From Myotis daubentonii (taxonomy: Eukaryota; Chordata; Mammalia; Chiroptera; Vespertilionidae), in NCBI RefSeq assembly GCF_963259705.1, contig NC_081849.1:57260093-57324092 (forward strand): 64,000 nucleotides of DNA, in the 5' to 3' direction. Below are positions 1 to 13,125 of the stretch, piece after piece. Position numbers and translations under genes: made by a program. Every line of letters begins with the position of its first letter. Position 1 is the first letter of the stretch. A model generated the notes under the pieces. That model did no database searches. It saw only the letters and a program-made list of their open reading frames with translations, and had not been told where the DNA came from.

Positions 1-1083
<1,083 letters not shown>

Positions 1084-4000
1084 CTAAATAACAAACAGAG
1101 GCAAACAAGGCATTGTTTCACCTAGAAAATATTTTGAAGTCAAATTCTAAACTCTGTATCTTATTTTTGAAAGCAGATGTTATTCATACCTTCAACAAAC
1201 TACCTCAAGAAAATATCTGAACAAATATTCATTTGGTTCATAAATCAAATCATGTCACACCAAGAACCAATTTCATAATATTACAGTTCCATATATAAGA
1301 GGTAGAAAATTTTCTTCATCATAGGTTTAAAATCCTTTTTATACAGGCCATTGAAGTCAAATACTAAAAATGGATGCAATGATATAATTGGGTATTCCCT
1401 AAAGATGGAAGAAAGAGAAACACTATATGAAAGAACTGAAATGAATTATACATGAATTACTAATTAGTATGCTTTCAAAAGATTTAACTTACACATTAGA
1501 AAATTAAGGAAACAGACATATTCCCTAAGATCCCCAAAATGAGACTCAACAGCCCACGTAACAATGAATTTATATTTTGCTCTAATTCCTGTGAAAAAAC
1601 AGTCCTCTTCAAACATAGCATTAGTGGAATGCTCCCTCAGGCAAAATATCCATTAATATCAATTGCTCTGATAAAAGCTCTGTTTCATTAATAGAGGTAT
1701 CTAAATTTTATTAAAAAACATATCTGACAATGTTTGCCTTTAGCTTTAATATAGTGTCTTTGTAATATAGGCTTAGAGGTCATTACCAAACAGCTGTCTT
1801 GGAGAAGTAGCCTTAAAATACAGTTCCTATGGTAGGCAATTAAACCAAACCTCCTTATATTGTATCCAAAATATCCTATCTCTCATGTAATTGCTACAGA
1901 GGGATTGCAGCACAAATACAACACATTTGGCCTGAAGACCAACATCTGAGCAAGAAAGACAGTCTATGAACTAGTTTACAAATGCCAAGAGATTGGCTAA
2001 AAATCAAAGCTAATGTATGAGCCATATAGACAGTTTACAAACTGTGTCACCATTTCCAGTGACGCAAGTAAAAATTTGGACCTGAGGCATAAAAATGAGG
2101 AGACCAGCCAAGGGTGACAGGGAGGAAGTGATGTCCAAGTAGGTGAAAGGTAAGTAAGGTAAGTAAGGAACAAGCCCAACTGGTCAAACCTATCAGTAGG
2201 GGTTAGAAGACAAAACAGGAAAGAAACACATGTGCACACGTGTATATACACACACTGCTTTTTAAGAAAAAAATTAAATTTCCATTGCAAGTACTTATAG
2301 CTAATTTTATGCCAGGCCACGAAATAAAAATTTACTTAAAAGAGAACATGGGACATTCAAGTGTCAACATGAGAAGCTCCACAGATTCTCCCCCAAGCAA
2401 ATTATAAATAGTGAAAATTATTTAAAAAACAAAACATGGAAAAGCCATTGAAAATTGTCCTAAGGGCATTCAGCAAATTAGGAAACTTTATTCAAGAAAA
2501 TCTTCTAAATCTTGGGGAGAGTAAAGAGAGCCTGTGGTGCTCAAGTCATATCCATTTCTTCTCTTATTGTACACCCAGTTTAGTATGGCTGAAGTTCCTC
2601 TTAGAATAGGTATGGCCAACAAATGGGGCTCCCTCTCCCCCTAGTTCCCAATGGGAGAAGCAGAGTGCCAACATTTCCCATCTTACTCAGCTCCATGTCT
2701 CCCACAGAAGCTAAACAACAGGCAAGTGTTGCCAAGAGGTTAGAGACACCCAAGTATAGGGTAAGGATCTGCCCCAGAAATGATAGGCAGAGAATACTGG
2801 GGTCTAGATGCCCCAGATCACACATAATGCAGAGGTTCTGTACCAGAAGAGGCAAAAAGAAATTCTGAGAGTCTCCTAATGCCCCCATGCAGCATCCTGC
2901 TCATGAAGTAGGGGTATCAGTCTGAAAGAAACAGTCATCATGCCCACCCACATCTCCAAAGTAGTGATGCAGTGACTGTTCGCAAGGCAAGAGAGGGGCT
3001 CAAAGAGCAGAGGGCTATGAAGCTTTCCCCAAGGGAAATCACTTTATTTGGAAGTTTAAGCCCAAGGACACTCCCAAATGAAATGAGATTGTCATGATAA
3101 GTAATTAAGAGGAGGCCAGTAGATACAGGAGACCAAAAGGCTAAACTGCAGGCCGGCTAGTTAACCAGAGAACACCAGGGAAAGAGACAACAAGAGCCTC
3201 CCTGGGATAAGAACAAACCTCCAGCACTGGCCTCAAAAACCAGGCCTGCCAAGGGACCAGAACTTAATGGATCAGGCTGTAGAGCAATTTATGCTCAGAG
3301 CACTGTCCTCTGCCCGCCCCCCCAAAAAGGAGTAATGAGTTGGCAATAAATGAAGCTTATCAATTAGGGGTGATGTCAACAGTGGCAGTCAGTATAACAG
3401 AGAGATCAGGGAAGACGCTCAAAGAGAACCCTGCAAAGATCACATGCCCAAGATGGTACCCTCTGAAAAGTGACACCAGAGGCTTCACCCTGTAGAGGAA
3501 AAGACTTCACTAAAATAGACCAGCAAAGTCGCAAACAAATAAGCAAATAACAGCTCCTAGGGATGTGGGAAGAAGAAGATCCATATCTAAAACTTATAAA
3601 ATACACGATTTAAAATAGCCAGTTTTTCAAAATATTGAGATGCAATGAAACAGAATTTTTTTTTCTCTTCTATAGTTATTGCTATACACAAAGCAGTGAT
3701 CATGAATGAACTATAGCTGCAGATTCACATGCATACATTTCCCAAAATATGTTGTACAAAAAAAAAAGCTGTCAAGATATATGCAAAACATAAGATTTAG
3801 AATATCATACAAATATATGTTAATTATATGTCAATTATACCTCAAAAAATATATAAAAACAAATCATACAAACATAACAAATGTTCTTTAGGGATACATG
3901 CTACAAAACTGAAGAAAAAAGCAAGAGAGCAATAAAAACAAAGTTCAAGGTAGTGTTACCCGTTTGGGAGGAGTAAATACGATCAGGGCAGGGACACAGT

Positions 4001-7000
4001 TTCAAACTGACTACTAAAGTTTGATTTATTATACCAAGTGACAGGTCTGAAGGTGTCCAAAGTTTTCTGTATGTTTTCAGTATTTTTTAAAAGAAAATTT
4101 CTAAAATGTGTATTTATGGACTCTCATTTTTTATTATTAAATACTAACTTCTTGAGACCAGAAATCATACATATTTGAGATGTCATGGCAGAATGGGTGA
4201 ATTCCAAGAATTAGTAAGTTCTTACCTATGGAATCCAAACTGTCATTTAGAAAGTAGTACAATATGAAGACAATCGAAAACACAGGCAATTACCAGCTTC
4301 CGGGGTCTTACTAAACAAAAGGCCCAGAAAAAGGTCAACAAGTGAAAATAACTCCTTTGTTGACCTTTCTTTTCTCTGACTACTACTCCAGCTATATGGT
4401 ATAAACAGTATAGAAGAAAGATGCTAATGCTAATAGACATGTATTCTATATCTAGTTCCCTAGTAAGGGACATTTGTTCAGAAATAAACATGCAATGAAT
4501 CCTCAGTTATATGATTTTTTCTGAAATTCAAAGCATCAAATTATGACACAAGTTTGGACAAAGATGGTTAGTTGCCTCCCAAATGCAGCGATCTGGGAAG
4601 CCTGAAGTATGATTCCCAAGTGATCAAATACACTGTCTCCTTGGGAATTAGTATAATAAGCCTGAATGGAAGCTTAACAGCTCAGCACCACAGTGATTAC
4701 TTGACTCTCAGGCTAATCTATCAAAGTATTTCCACATGTCAATGCATGGAAATCTGCATAGATATAAATCATACAATGTGGAAATAATGAACCCCACCTC
4801 TACTGTTCACCTTTTAAAGCAAAATTGAACAATGCTAATCATCCATCCACACAGCAGGTGCTAACAGGCATTACTCCTCAGGCATCTGCACTCAAGCTAA
4901 TTATGACAATGTATATCAGAAATCCTCCAACCTTGTAATTACAATTTCAGTTAGCTGATTTGTCTTTATTGAAACACTACTTAATAAATATTTACAGAAT
5001 AAGATCTTCAAAGCTAATCATTAGCAATTATAAGATTCTGGATATTTTCTAATAGAATACTTCCCACCTCCTTTTTGACAAAGTAAAAGAATCTATTATT
5101 TATTCAATATAGAAATATAGGTATTTTAGAAAAACCTCTGTCCAAGTTAGTATATCACTGCAAAATACCCCTAAAATTAAATACATAGCAGAAAGGAATA
5201 AGGAGTTCTCCTTTTATATACTACTGAATTTTAATTCTTGGAAGCTAAGCTAGTAACATTTACCTTAAATCTAATATGACCAGGTATGTCACACTTGGAT
5301 ATGTATGTAATAAGCTTTATTTCATTTTAATCCCTACATATACTCACCTTGCCTTGATCTACCCCTTCTCCAACTTCATTTTAAGTAATTCATTGAGCAG
5401 ATATATAGAGGTTGGTAATTTCAAGTAATGCAGTAAAACAAAAGCTTTTTCACACAGTATCTTCTCCAGCATCAGAAACAAATCAAGTTTCACTCATTCC
5501 ATGGCATTTAAATCTTTATCAAAGTAGGTCTAAAATTTACCACTAAATCAGAACTCACTGCTTACTCACAAATAAAAGTGATTCATTACAGCTAGGACTT
5601 AAATCAACACCAAAGTGTCTCTCCAATAGATAATGACACAAGGTCCAATGACCCAGGGGAGCTCATTACCTGAACCCCACCCAGGACTAAACTCTGCCCT
5701 TCAGTGCACTTTCTCATGATCAAAACCATCCAACAGAGTTCAGAACAAGTGACCGTTAGCCTTGGTCACCTCATCCCAATGTCAAATTTCCACCAAGTAA
5801 TTTTCCATCTCTATTTTAGAACATGCCCAGAATATACTGCACAAAGTTGTAAAATTGAGTGGTGGGAAAGTACATTCTTCCTGATGCACACATATGAAAC
5901 TTAATAGAATTTCCAAAGTGCTATCAATCATTGATAAATGCAGTCATGCTGCAATATCCAAACAGATCACATACAAACATACCCACACACCACATGTCAA
6001 TGTTTCTGGTTATAATATGCAATTCAGTTTCTCTTTAGAAGATGACTCAAAAGACTTTCTAAGTAAAAACTAGTTAATGTTTAATGAAGAAATGTATATT
6101 CTTCCTATCCGAGAAAGGAGGTCTACATAAACCTTTGATTTGATTTTAAGCCCTCTGTAAGATTCTACCACTACTAAAGTTCTTTAACTGTTCAAGAAAC
6201 AAAATATCCAGAGCCATTTTTAAACTGACATCATACCCAATTGCTCACTAAATTACAGAGACAACTATTTACCTTAAGAAAAGGAATAAGGTGGTGATCA
6301 CAATCTATGTTAAGTCGGGACGTTACGCTGTATACCTTAAACTTATTTAGTGCTGTATGTTCATTATACATCAATAAAAGGGGGGGGGGAGAAGGACAAA
6401 ATCATGTGTAATATCATGGTTAATTATGCTCTAACCCTGTAACTTTATTATCCACCATATAACTGGTGTGGGGGCTGGGGATGTAAATAGGGATACTGCT
6501 AACCACCCCACAGTGCAGGACAGCCCCCACCACAAAGAGTTATGTTACCCAAAATGTTAGTCATGCCAAGCTTGAGAGACCCTCATCAGTGTTCAATTAT
6601 ATAAAGAAATCACATCAATATTCAAATATAGAAAGAAATTACAGTGTGGAGCCTGCTATCAGATGCAAAAATCCCTCATTTTAAATATTAGAAAGCAACC
6701 CAACTCAAGGGGACTTGGTTTTATGAGAATTCAGTAAAATGTACCATAAACCAGTGCTCAAAAGGTCCTAGGCAATTAGAACTCTTAGATAAATACAATA
6801 TCCATGGGTAGGTCTGCAAAGTTGTGGCAAGCAAGGTAGTGTCTAAACTGTAACATAACAAAACCTTGGCGAGATGTTGGGATGGGGAGACCAGGAGCAC
6901 GGGATTTCAGGAGAAGACATGCTGAGGCCTGCTGTCAGAGAAAGGGAGGAAAAGTAAAAGCACACAAAATACATGTCTTTTCATAGTTTGCCAACTTCCA

Positions 7001-8064
7001 AAAGCTGGATAAAAGCCAGGAAACAATTATATCCTATGTTTTCAAAGTATTGGGAGTTAAAAGCTGAAGCCTTAGAATTTGTATACCCAGACAAACTATC
7101 ATCAAGAGTAAGGATGAACAAGCACTAAAAGAATTTCTGGTCTCACTGCTGGTCCTACTGAGGTCCTGTCAAATCTGTGGAACCCAGGAATGGTGCATAC
7201 ACAATGAAGAGAGCAAAATTGTGTCCTTGTGATACTTTTGAGTTCCTGTATGCAGGCAACTCTAATGTTTGCCTTAATATTGGACATCTTAGTCTCTTGA
7301 GGTAATTAATACATCTACATTAATTTGTCTTGTTTTGTCCAAAATGTAATATAAGTTAAAAAATCATAGTTATCTTTAGCATGTATACCACCTCAGGGGC
7401 TGTCATACTGTGTAGCTTGCTTAGAAAATGATTTATCTAAATAGGACCTTTGGTAGAGCTTGAAAATTTGGGGCTAAGAAAAGAAGAAAATCTGTTCAGA
7501 GTCTATAGAACACAATTTATGAGAACAAAGGACAAGGAATCCATGGAAAAGAAATTGTAAAGTGTCTTTGACTAAACAGTCACACTCTTTTCTTGTCTTA
7601 GATAGTATATTTGATTCAGGCCAATATTTTGCAATTTATTGGCCAGTGGTTATAAAAGATGCCAATTCTTCCCACCAACATAAGAACTTCAATTACTAGG
7701 ATAAGTTTCTATTAATTGCATTTGTTTTTTTATGATTAGAACAGTATGAGGGTTGGCAGGAAGTAGTACCTGGATTTCCTGAAGCTATTGGATCACTATC
7801 CTAACCATTTCAAGGAAATTTAGAATATATACACACACATTCATCATACATATTGGAATTTTGACTGACTTCTTAGACATTTTCCCTACTCTGATGACAT
7901 TATTACTACATTCTTCTCCAAATAGCTCATATTACATTATTAGGATAAATGACTATAGCAAAGATAAATTCCAGAACAATCTCACAATCTACAAAATTCC
8001 TAAAACAAATTACCCTAACCTCTTCAGATCATCATGCCCATTTTAATAATTTCACATTTAAATA
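1084..8064. other. CRPPA intron 2, mostly unique sequence
   Basis: This is a long AT-rich intron with no gene seen. Two short stretches, about 3700-3860 and 6270-6395, end in phrases like TCAATTATACCTCAA and ACATCAATAAAA that resemble 3' tails of old L1 elements; the family call is uncertain. A GTAAGTAAG repeat lies near 2150-2170, and a G run follows 6377. The open frames in this stretch are short and match nothing I recognise. Confidence 0.5.
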
Positions 8065-8539
8065 TCCTAATATATAAAAAGCCAGGAGCCGTTATGACAT
8101 AAATGACTGGACAGATGACCGAACAGCAGGATGCCTGTGGGAGGGAGCTCCCTCCTGGCCCGGCCGGGGCACAGCGGAACTCCAGGTCTCGCAAGATTGG
8201 GGGCATGGCCAGCCATCAAACTGGACCCTGACAGGAGGGAGGAGGGAGCCTCATTCCTCGCATAATCAGCCATTGGTCAGCTTGCTTTCAGCGGCCTGCC
8301 AGCCAGGAATCCTATTCCCCTGCACCCCGGACCCTGACAGGAGGGAGGAGGGAGCCTCTTGGCTTTTTCACAAATGAATGGTAACCTCCTGGCTTTTTCA
8401 CAAATGACTGATTGCATCAGTGTTGTTTTTACATCATGTTTTTGTTGTTTTGTTACATCAACAACAACAAAGATATGATATAATTTCCTCTAATTAATTC
8501 CCTTTTAATGTGCATGAATTTCTTGCACCGGGCCACTAG
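8065..8539 (+). mobile_element. HeliBat-type Helitron
   Basis: The element begins TCCTAATATATAAAAAG and ends with a hairpin (GTGCATGAATTTCTTGCAC) followed by CGGGCCACTAG. It is bounded by A on the left and T on the right, the expected AT target of Helitrons, with no target duplication. Internally the phrase ACCCTGACAGGAGGGAGG occurs twice (near 8224 and 8331) and GGCTTTTTCACAAATGA occurs twice, so part of the element is duplicated. It is non-coding and in antisense orientation to CRPPA. Confidence 0.85.
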
Positions 8540-8621
8540 TAATTCCATCAAAACTCAGCAAATGAACCACTCTATATAGTGTTTGCCTCTTTTATCCATT
8601 CACATAAGTATAAATACTTAC

Positions 8622-8898
8622 CCCATGTTCCTTAGCAGCTGTGGCCACTTTAAGGAGAATATCTTCCTCCACAAAAGGTCTCACAGCATCATGGATAATC
8701 ACTACTTCTGGCTTCGAGAGCTTGGAGTCTGGCTGATCCTCAGCCAGAGCTTTTAGTCCATTGAATATTGACCTGTGGCGGGTCACTCCAGCTTCAACTA
8801 GTGAGATGCGCTTATGCTGGTACTTCTGAATAATACCCTTCATTGCTTCCATGTTCTCTCTAGTTACTGACACAACAATGTCCTTTATCCAACATACT
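8622..8898 (-). CDS. CRPPA: CRPPA coding exon 2
   Basis: This exon continues the cytidylyltransferase domain. The first base completes the Arg codon split by intron 1; then 92 codons run from [12 protein letters not shown] to ATAAKEHG. It contains the conserved IspD-family segments [14 protein letters not shown] and VIIHDAVRP, the latter lying in the substrate and metal-binding region of this family. The acceptor is a T-rich tract ending in AG at 8899-8900, and the donor is GTAAGT at 8621. The exon leaves the reading frame at a codon boundary. A few substitutions relative to human, such as VVSVTREN where human has VVAVTGEN, look like ordinary divergence. A HeliBat transposon ends 82 bp past the donor in intron 2. 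Confidence 0.96.
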
Positions 8899-10681
8899 CT
8901 AAAAAGAAAGTACATACACATTTTATATAGATTGATTTGTATGCAACAACTAAAGTTAAGCTAATAACAGAAAATTAATTTTAGTAAGTACTAGTATATC
9001 TTCATAAAAAGATTAAGAACTGAAAGTTAATCAGTTTTATGAATTTTTATCAAGTTTAGTAAAGAGATTAAAAAATAAAACATCAGTGACTATGTCAGAC
9101 TATATAGAAACAGACAGATATAAACATAGTATTTCACAATATATAGTGTGAAATTATCTATAGAGTGAAAATAGATAGCTATGATATATAGATATATAGT
9201 ATAGATTTCTGTCTTAAAAGTTAAATTTAAATAATTACAATATCAATCAGTAGAGAAAGAAGAATATAACAAGAATATGCTTTTAAATTGATTTTCTCCA
9301 AATAATTTTTTTCCTCATAGAATAGGAACCCTTCAAAGCACTTTTAAATTCCAAAAGCTCTGTCTCTTTCTTCTAGAAAGTTTACTGAACTGACAACAAA
9401 GCTGGATAACTAACTCAAACTTTGCCGACATCAGGGTGAAATACTGTAGCTTAAATGGGGAAACTATAATAATTAAATTAATATAAATATAAATCCAGCT
9501 TGAATAAAATGGGAAAAACTCATAATTTAGTAAAATATAAAATTTGAAAAAGAAATTAATCTGTTGAGTCAGATATAAAATATAAAACTTTTTTTTTCCT
9601 GTTGTAAAACATTTTCTTAAAAGAGAGCCACTGACATACATTGAGTGATGGCTGCGTTAAAGAAGTTTGGCAGACTTCTCTTGAACACCAGTGCTAACAG
9701 TGGGTACTGTCATTTTAGACACAATGTTCCACAGCCCACAGGCCTAAGCCAGGAAAATGCCCTCTGAACCATGACATCAACTCTGAATGAAGTCCACTTT
9801 AAAATTTAATGGAATCCTAAGTCTATGAGATTCTGTATGTTTAAGTCAAACATAGTTTTAAAGAGATGGAAGAGGGGTCTTAAAAGTACTAAGTAGTGAA
9901 ATTAACTCTCCACTTCATTGAAAAAAAATGAATGAACAACATTGGGTTGCTTTATTCAATAATTATCAATCTCCTACTGTCTGGTATTGAACAAATCCTT
10001 TGCATAACCCAAAACTCCATTCTGCCTGGGGCTACAAGAATACTACACTGATGAACAGAACCAAGAGCTACTCAACAGGCATGCTGTCTTTTCATTTTAA
10101 ATCCATTCCCTTAACAAATATTTACTGAGCACCAAATAAATTATCAGCATTGAGTATACAATGGAAATAGTCACTGCCTTCACAGAGCTTACAGATGAAA
10201 CACATAAGAACACTAATAAACAATTGCAAGTTGTGACCAAGTGCTATGAAAGAGCAGTCCAGGCTCCAGGACTGTGTGCAAGTAGAATATTTAACCAGCA
10301 GAGAAAAGTTCAAGATGATGCCCCTTTAAGAAGCGTTTGCTCTACCATCCAAGCTGAGAGTGGCAGGAAAACAAGCAATGGGGTTTGGAGGGAGGGAGAG
10401 AGGGCCGGTGTAAGCAGAGGCCACTGCAAGGTCCTGAAACGCTGGGAAGAAACGGAGTTCTATGAGCAAGCAGGGGAAAGCGCTTGATGTGGATGGAGGC
10501 CCAGGAAAGCACAGGGCTGGGGAGGCCATGCGGACCGCCCAGGCCAAGGTAGGGGTTTAAGTCTTTAATCCTAGAAGTGTTAGGAACCCATAGGAAAGCT
10601 TAATTCATAAGAAGACATTCATGCAATAAATAAACTAACAAACTAACTTATTTCCACCAATGTTCTAGACACTGTTCTATG
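8899..10681. other. CRPPA intron 1, start
   Basis: Unique AT-rich intronic sequence for most of its length, including a diffuse block rich in TATAGA-like phrases near 9110-9210. From about 10080 to 10230 there is a segment beginning TTAACAAATATTTACTGAG that resembles an ancient mammalian interspersed repeat. The 108-codon open frame at 10161-10487 overlaps it and is not a credible gene. Confidence 0.45.
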
Positions 10682-11115
10682 ACATGATGGTAGAATACAG
10701 GCCCCCGAAAGATGTCCATCCCCTAGCTCCCCAGACCTGTGACTATGTAACCTTACACACCAAAGTAATGATGCAGGTGTGATGAAGGGTCTTGAGATGG
10801 AAAGTTCATCCTCGACTATCTTGGTGGGTGCAATATACTCATGAGTCCTTATACGTGAAAGAGAGAGGCAGAGCAGTCAAAGAAGGAGGTGTGATAACAG
10901 AGTGATTCAGGACCACAAGTAGAATCTTGAAAATGCCAAATAAATGGATTATCCCTAGAGCATCCAGAAGAAACATAGCACTGTCAGTATCTTTATTTTT
11001 GCCCACTGGGAATGATTTGGGGCTTCTGACCTCCAGAAGTGTAAGATAAACTTCTATTGCTTTAAGCCACTTGGTTCATGGAAATTTTTTACAGAAGCAA
11101 TAGGAAACTAATTTA
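10682..11115 (+). repeat. MaLR (MLT1-like) solo LTR
   Basis: The order of phrases is that of old mammalian apparent LTRs: GCCCCCGAAAGATGTCCATCC at the start (cited in part), then GGTCTTGAGATGGAAAG, CTTCTGACCTCCAGAAGTG, TTTAAGCCACTTGG, and the end GCAATAGGAAACTAATTTAA. The copy is highly diverged and has no internal retroviral sequence. A second copy of the same family is at 37045-37392. The family name is from memory and may be a neighbouring subfamily. Confidence 0.6.
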
Positions 11116-11524
11116 ACAGCATAAATTTTACTCTGACTGCAAGGTGAAAAATAGATTTAGTAGACAGAGAAAGAATGCAGATAGACCAGGTAGGAGACTA
11201 CTGCTAAAGTCTGGGCAAAGACAAAGATGGAGCTTCTAGATGGAAATTAAGAGGTAAATTAGAGGTAATCTACATTAGCCAATAATATTAGCAATATAAT
11301 TATCATATAATGTAAATAATAACATAAATTAAGCACTATATCCTAAGCATTAGTAATATTCTCTCATGTAATCCTCACAACACTATACTGTCTCTCATAA
11401 TCTGGGAAACAAATCAGAAAGATATCTGATACCTAATTTTCCTACACTACCATCTTATGCCAAAAATAAAATGGTTTGATAAAAAATATCTTTTTATCAT
11501 TTTTCATCAAGATAATACAACATG

Positions 11525-11876
11525 CCATCCTTTAGAATGTAGGTTCCATGATAGCAGGAACAATCTGTTTTGTTCATTGCTTTACACTTTATACCTAGGT
11601 ACAATGATGGTGAACCTTTTGAGCTCGGCGTGTCAGTATTTTGAAAAACCCTAACTTAACTCTGGTGCCGTGTCACTTATAGAATCTTTTTGATATTTGC
11701 AACCATAGTAAAACAAAGATTTATATTTTTGATATTTATTTTATATATTTAAATGCCATTTAACAAAAAAAATCAACCAAAAAAATGAGTTCGCGTGTCA
11801 CCTCTGACACGCGTGTCATATGTTCGCCATCACTGACCTAGGAGGTATTCAATTATTTGTTGAATGAATAAATGAC
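11525..11876 (+). repeat. L2 LINE 3' end, split by a hAT element
   Basis: The left part contains TAGAATGTAGGTTCCATGA and a TTGTTCATTGCTTTACACT segment; the right part reads GGTATTCAATTATTTGTTGAATGAATAAA. Together they give the classic 3' terminus of an L2 element, interrupted by the DNA transposon at 11602-11835. The L2 is ancient and diverged. Confidence 0.7.
11602..11835. mobile_element. Non-autonomous hAT element (MITE)
   Basis: The termini are imperfect inverted repeats: CAATGATGGTGAAC at the left and GTTCGCCATCACTG at the right. The flanks ACCTAGGT (11593-11600) and ACCTAGGA (11836-11843) form a near-perfect 8-bp target duplication, as made by hAT transposases; the exact boundary is uncertain by one base. 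There is no coding sequence. Internal sequence is AT-rich with GTGTCAC and GACACGCGTGTCAT near the right end. Confidence 0.85.
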
Positions 11877-12893
11877 TTTAGTCTGTCTCATCTACCAGGA
11901 GCAGTGCAACATCTTACAACATTGCATAGTTTCAAAGATTATGAGAATACAGGAAGTTCTCTTCATTAACCTGGTTAGCTATAAAAATCAAGAATAAAAA
12001 CAGCCTTCCCTATGCAATGTGGTTTTGTGGATTGTTTTGTTTTGAGATGTTTTACTCTACTCTAATTCCTAGATTCTAAATCTCCTAGAGGGCCAAATTA
12101 CTTACATATGTAAATCATTTGAGGGAATTAACTCATAGAATACCAAAGAATAAAATATATGGCAATCTGTGCAGGCAATAAAAGGAATTTTGGAATAAGC
12201 TAAGTATGGGTGCTCTTTGTTTTTTAGCCCATCCATCCTCCACTCCTTTTATTGTAAATTTAACAATTGCTATAACTTACACTATACTGATACGGTTTAG
12301 AGTTATACTATACTTAACAAAGCCCTTAGCAAATAACAGTGACAGTTCGTCAGTGTTCCCAAAATATGGGGTTTCCCAAGATTCTGTCTGCATTGGCACA
12401 GCTCTCCCATAACGTATTACACCAACCTCTTTGCTGGTCTCCTTCTCATTTTCTCTCAACAAAAACCATTCTCACCAGTTCTAGATGGTTTTCTTCAGCG
12501 CAAACCTGAGGCCTACCCCTGCAGGCTCTTGAGCAGGGCCCTTCAATTCCTGACCTCAGCCTACTTCTCCCTGCACCACTTGATCTCTCCATATCCCTCT
12601 TACTCTACTGACCACATTCTCCCACACCCATGACTTTGCTTGTGCTGCTTCCTTTGCCTCTCAACACTATCCCCTGACCCTGTCCCTGTCCCTCCCCTAC
12701 CCCCACCCACTCTAGGGTGAGTCCTACTCTCTTCAGCTGTCAGTTTGGATATGGCCTCCTCCAGGAAGATGTCCCTGTTATTCTGGGTGAAGCACTGCTT
12801 CCAGAGGGCTCTTATCAAGCTAGGGAGTCTTATCAAGCATCATACTGTATTCTTTTCTATATCCTTGCTAACTCATAGAAAGAAAAGACTACA
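11877..12893. other. Intronic sequence without recognised features
   Basis: Ordinary AT-rich sequence at first, then a C-rich stretch near 12500-12720. The short open frames match nothing known. Confidence 0.4.
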
Positions 12894-12901
12894 CCCCAGG
12901 G

Positions 12902-13117
12902 CAGCCGTGGGCAAACTACGGCCCGCGGGCCAGATGCGGCCCGTTTGAAATGAATAAAACTAAAAAAAAAAAAAAGACCGTACCCTTTTATGTAACGATG
13001 TTTACTTTGAATTTATATTAGTTCACACAAACACTCCATCCATGCTTTTGTTCCGGCCCTCCGGTCCAGTTTAAGAACCCATTGTGGCCCTCAAGTCAAA
13101 AAGTTTGCCCACCCCTG
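12902..13117. mobile_element. Non-autonomous hAT element with perfect target duplication
   Basis: Inverted termini CAGCCGTGGGCAAACT and AGTTTGCCCACCCCTG are flanked by the identical 8-bp duplication CCCCAGGG (12894-12901 and 13118-13125). The body contains a GC-rich start (TACGGCCCGCGGGCC) and an A-run. It is only 216 bp with no coding capacity, so it was moved in trans by a related hAT transposase. Confidence 0.92.
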
Positions 13118-13125
13118 CCCCAGGG

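Noticed and set aside
10161..10487. 108-codon plus-strand frame in intron 1
   Set aside because: It overlaps an old repeat-like stretch and shows no domain, conserved motif or splice context.
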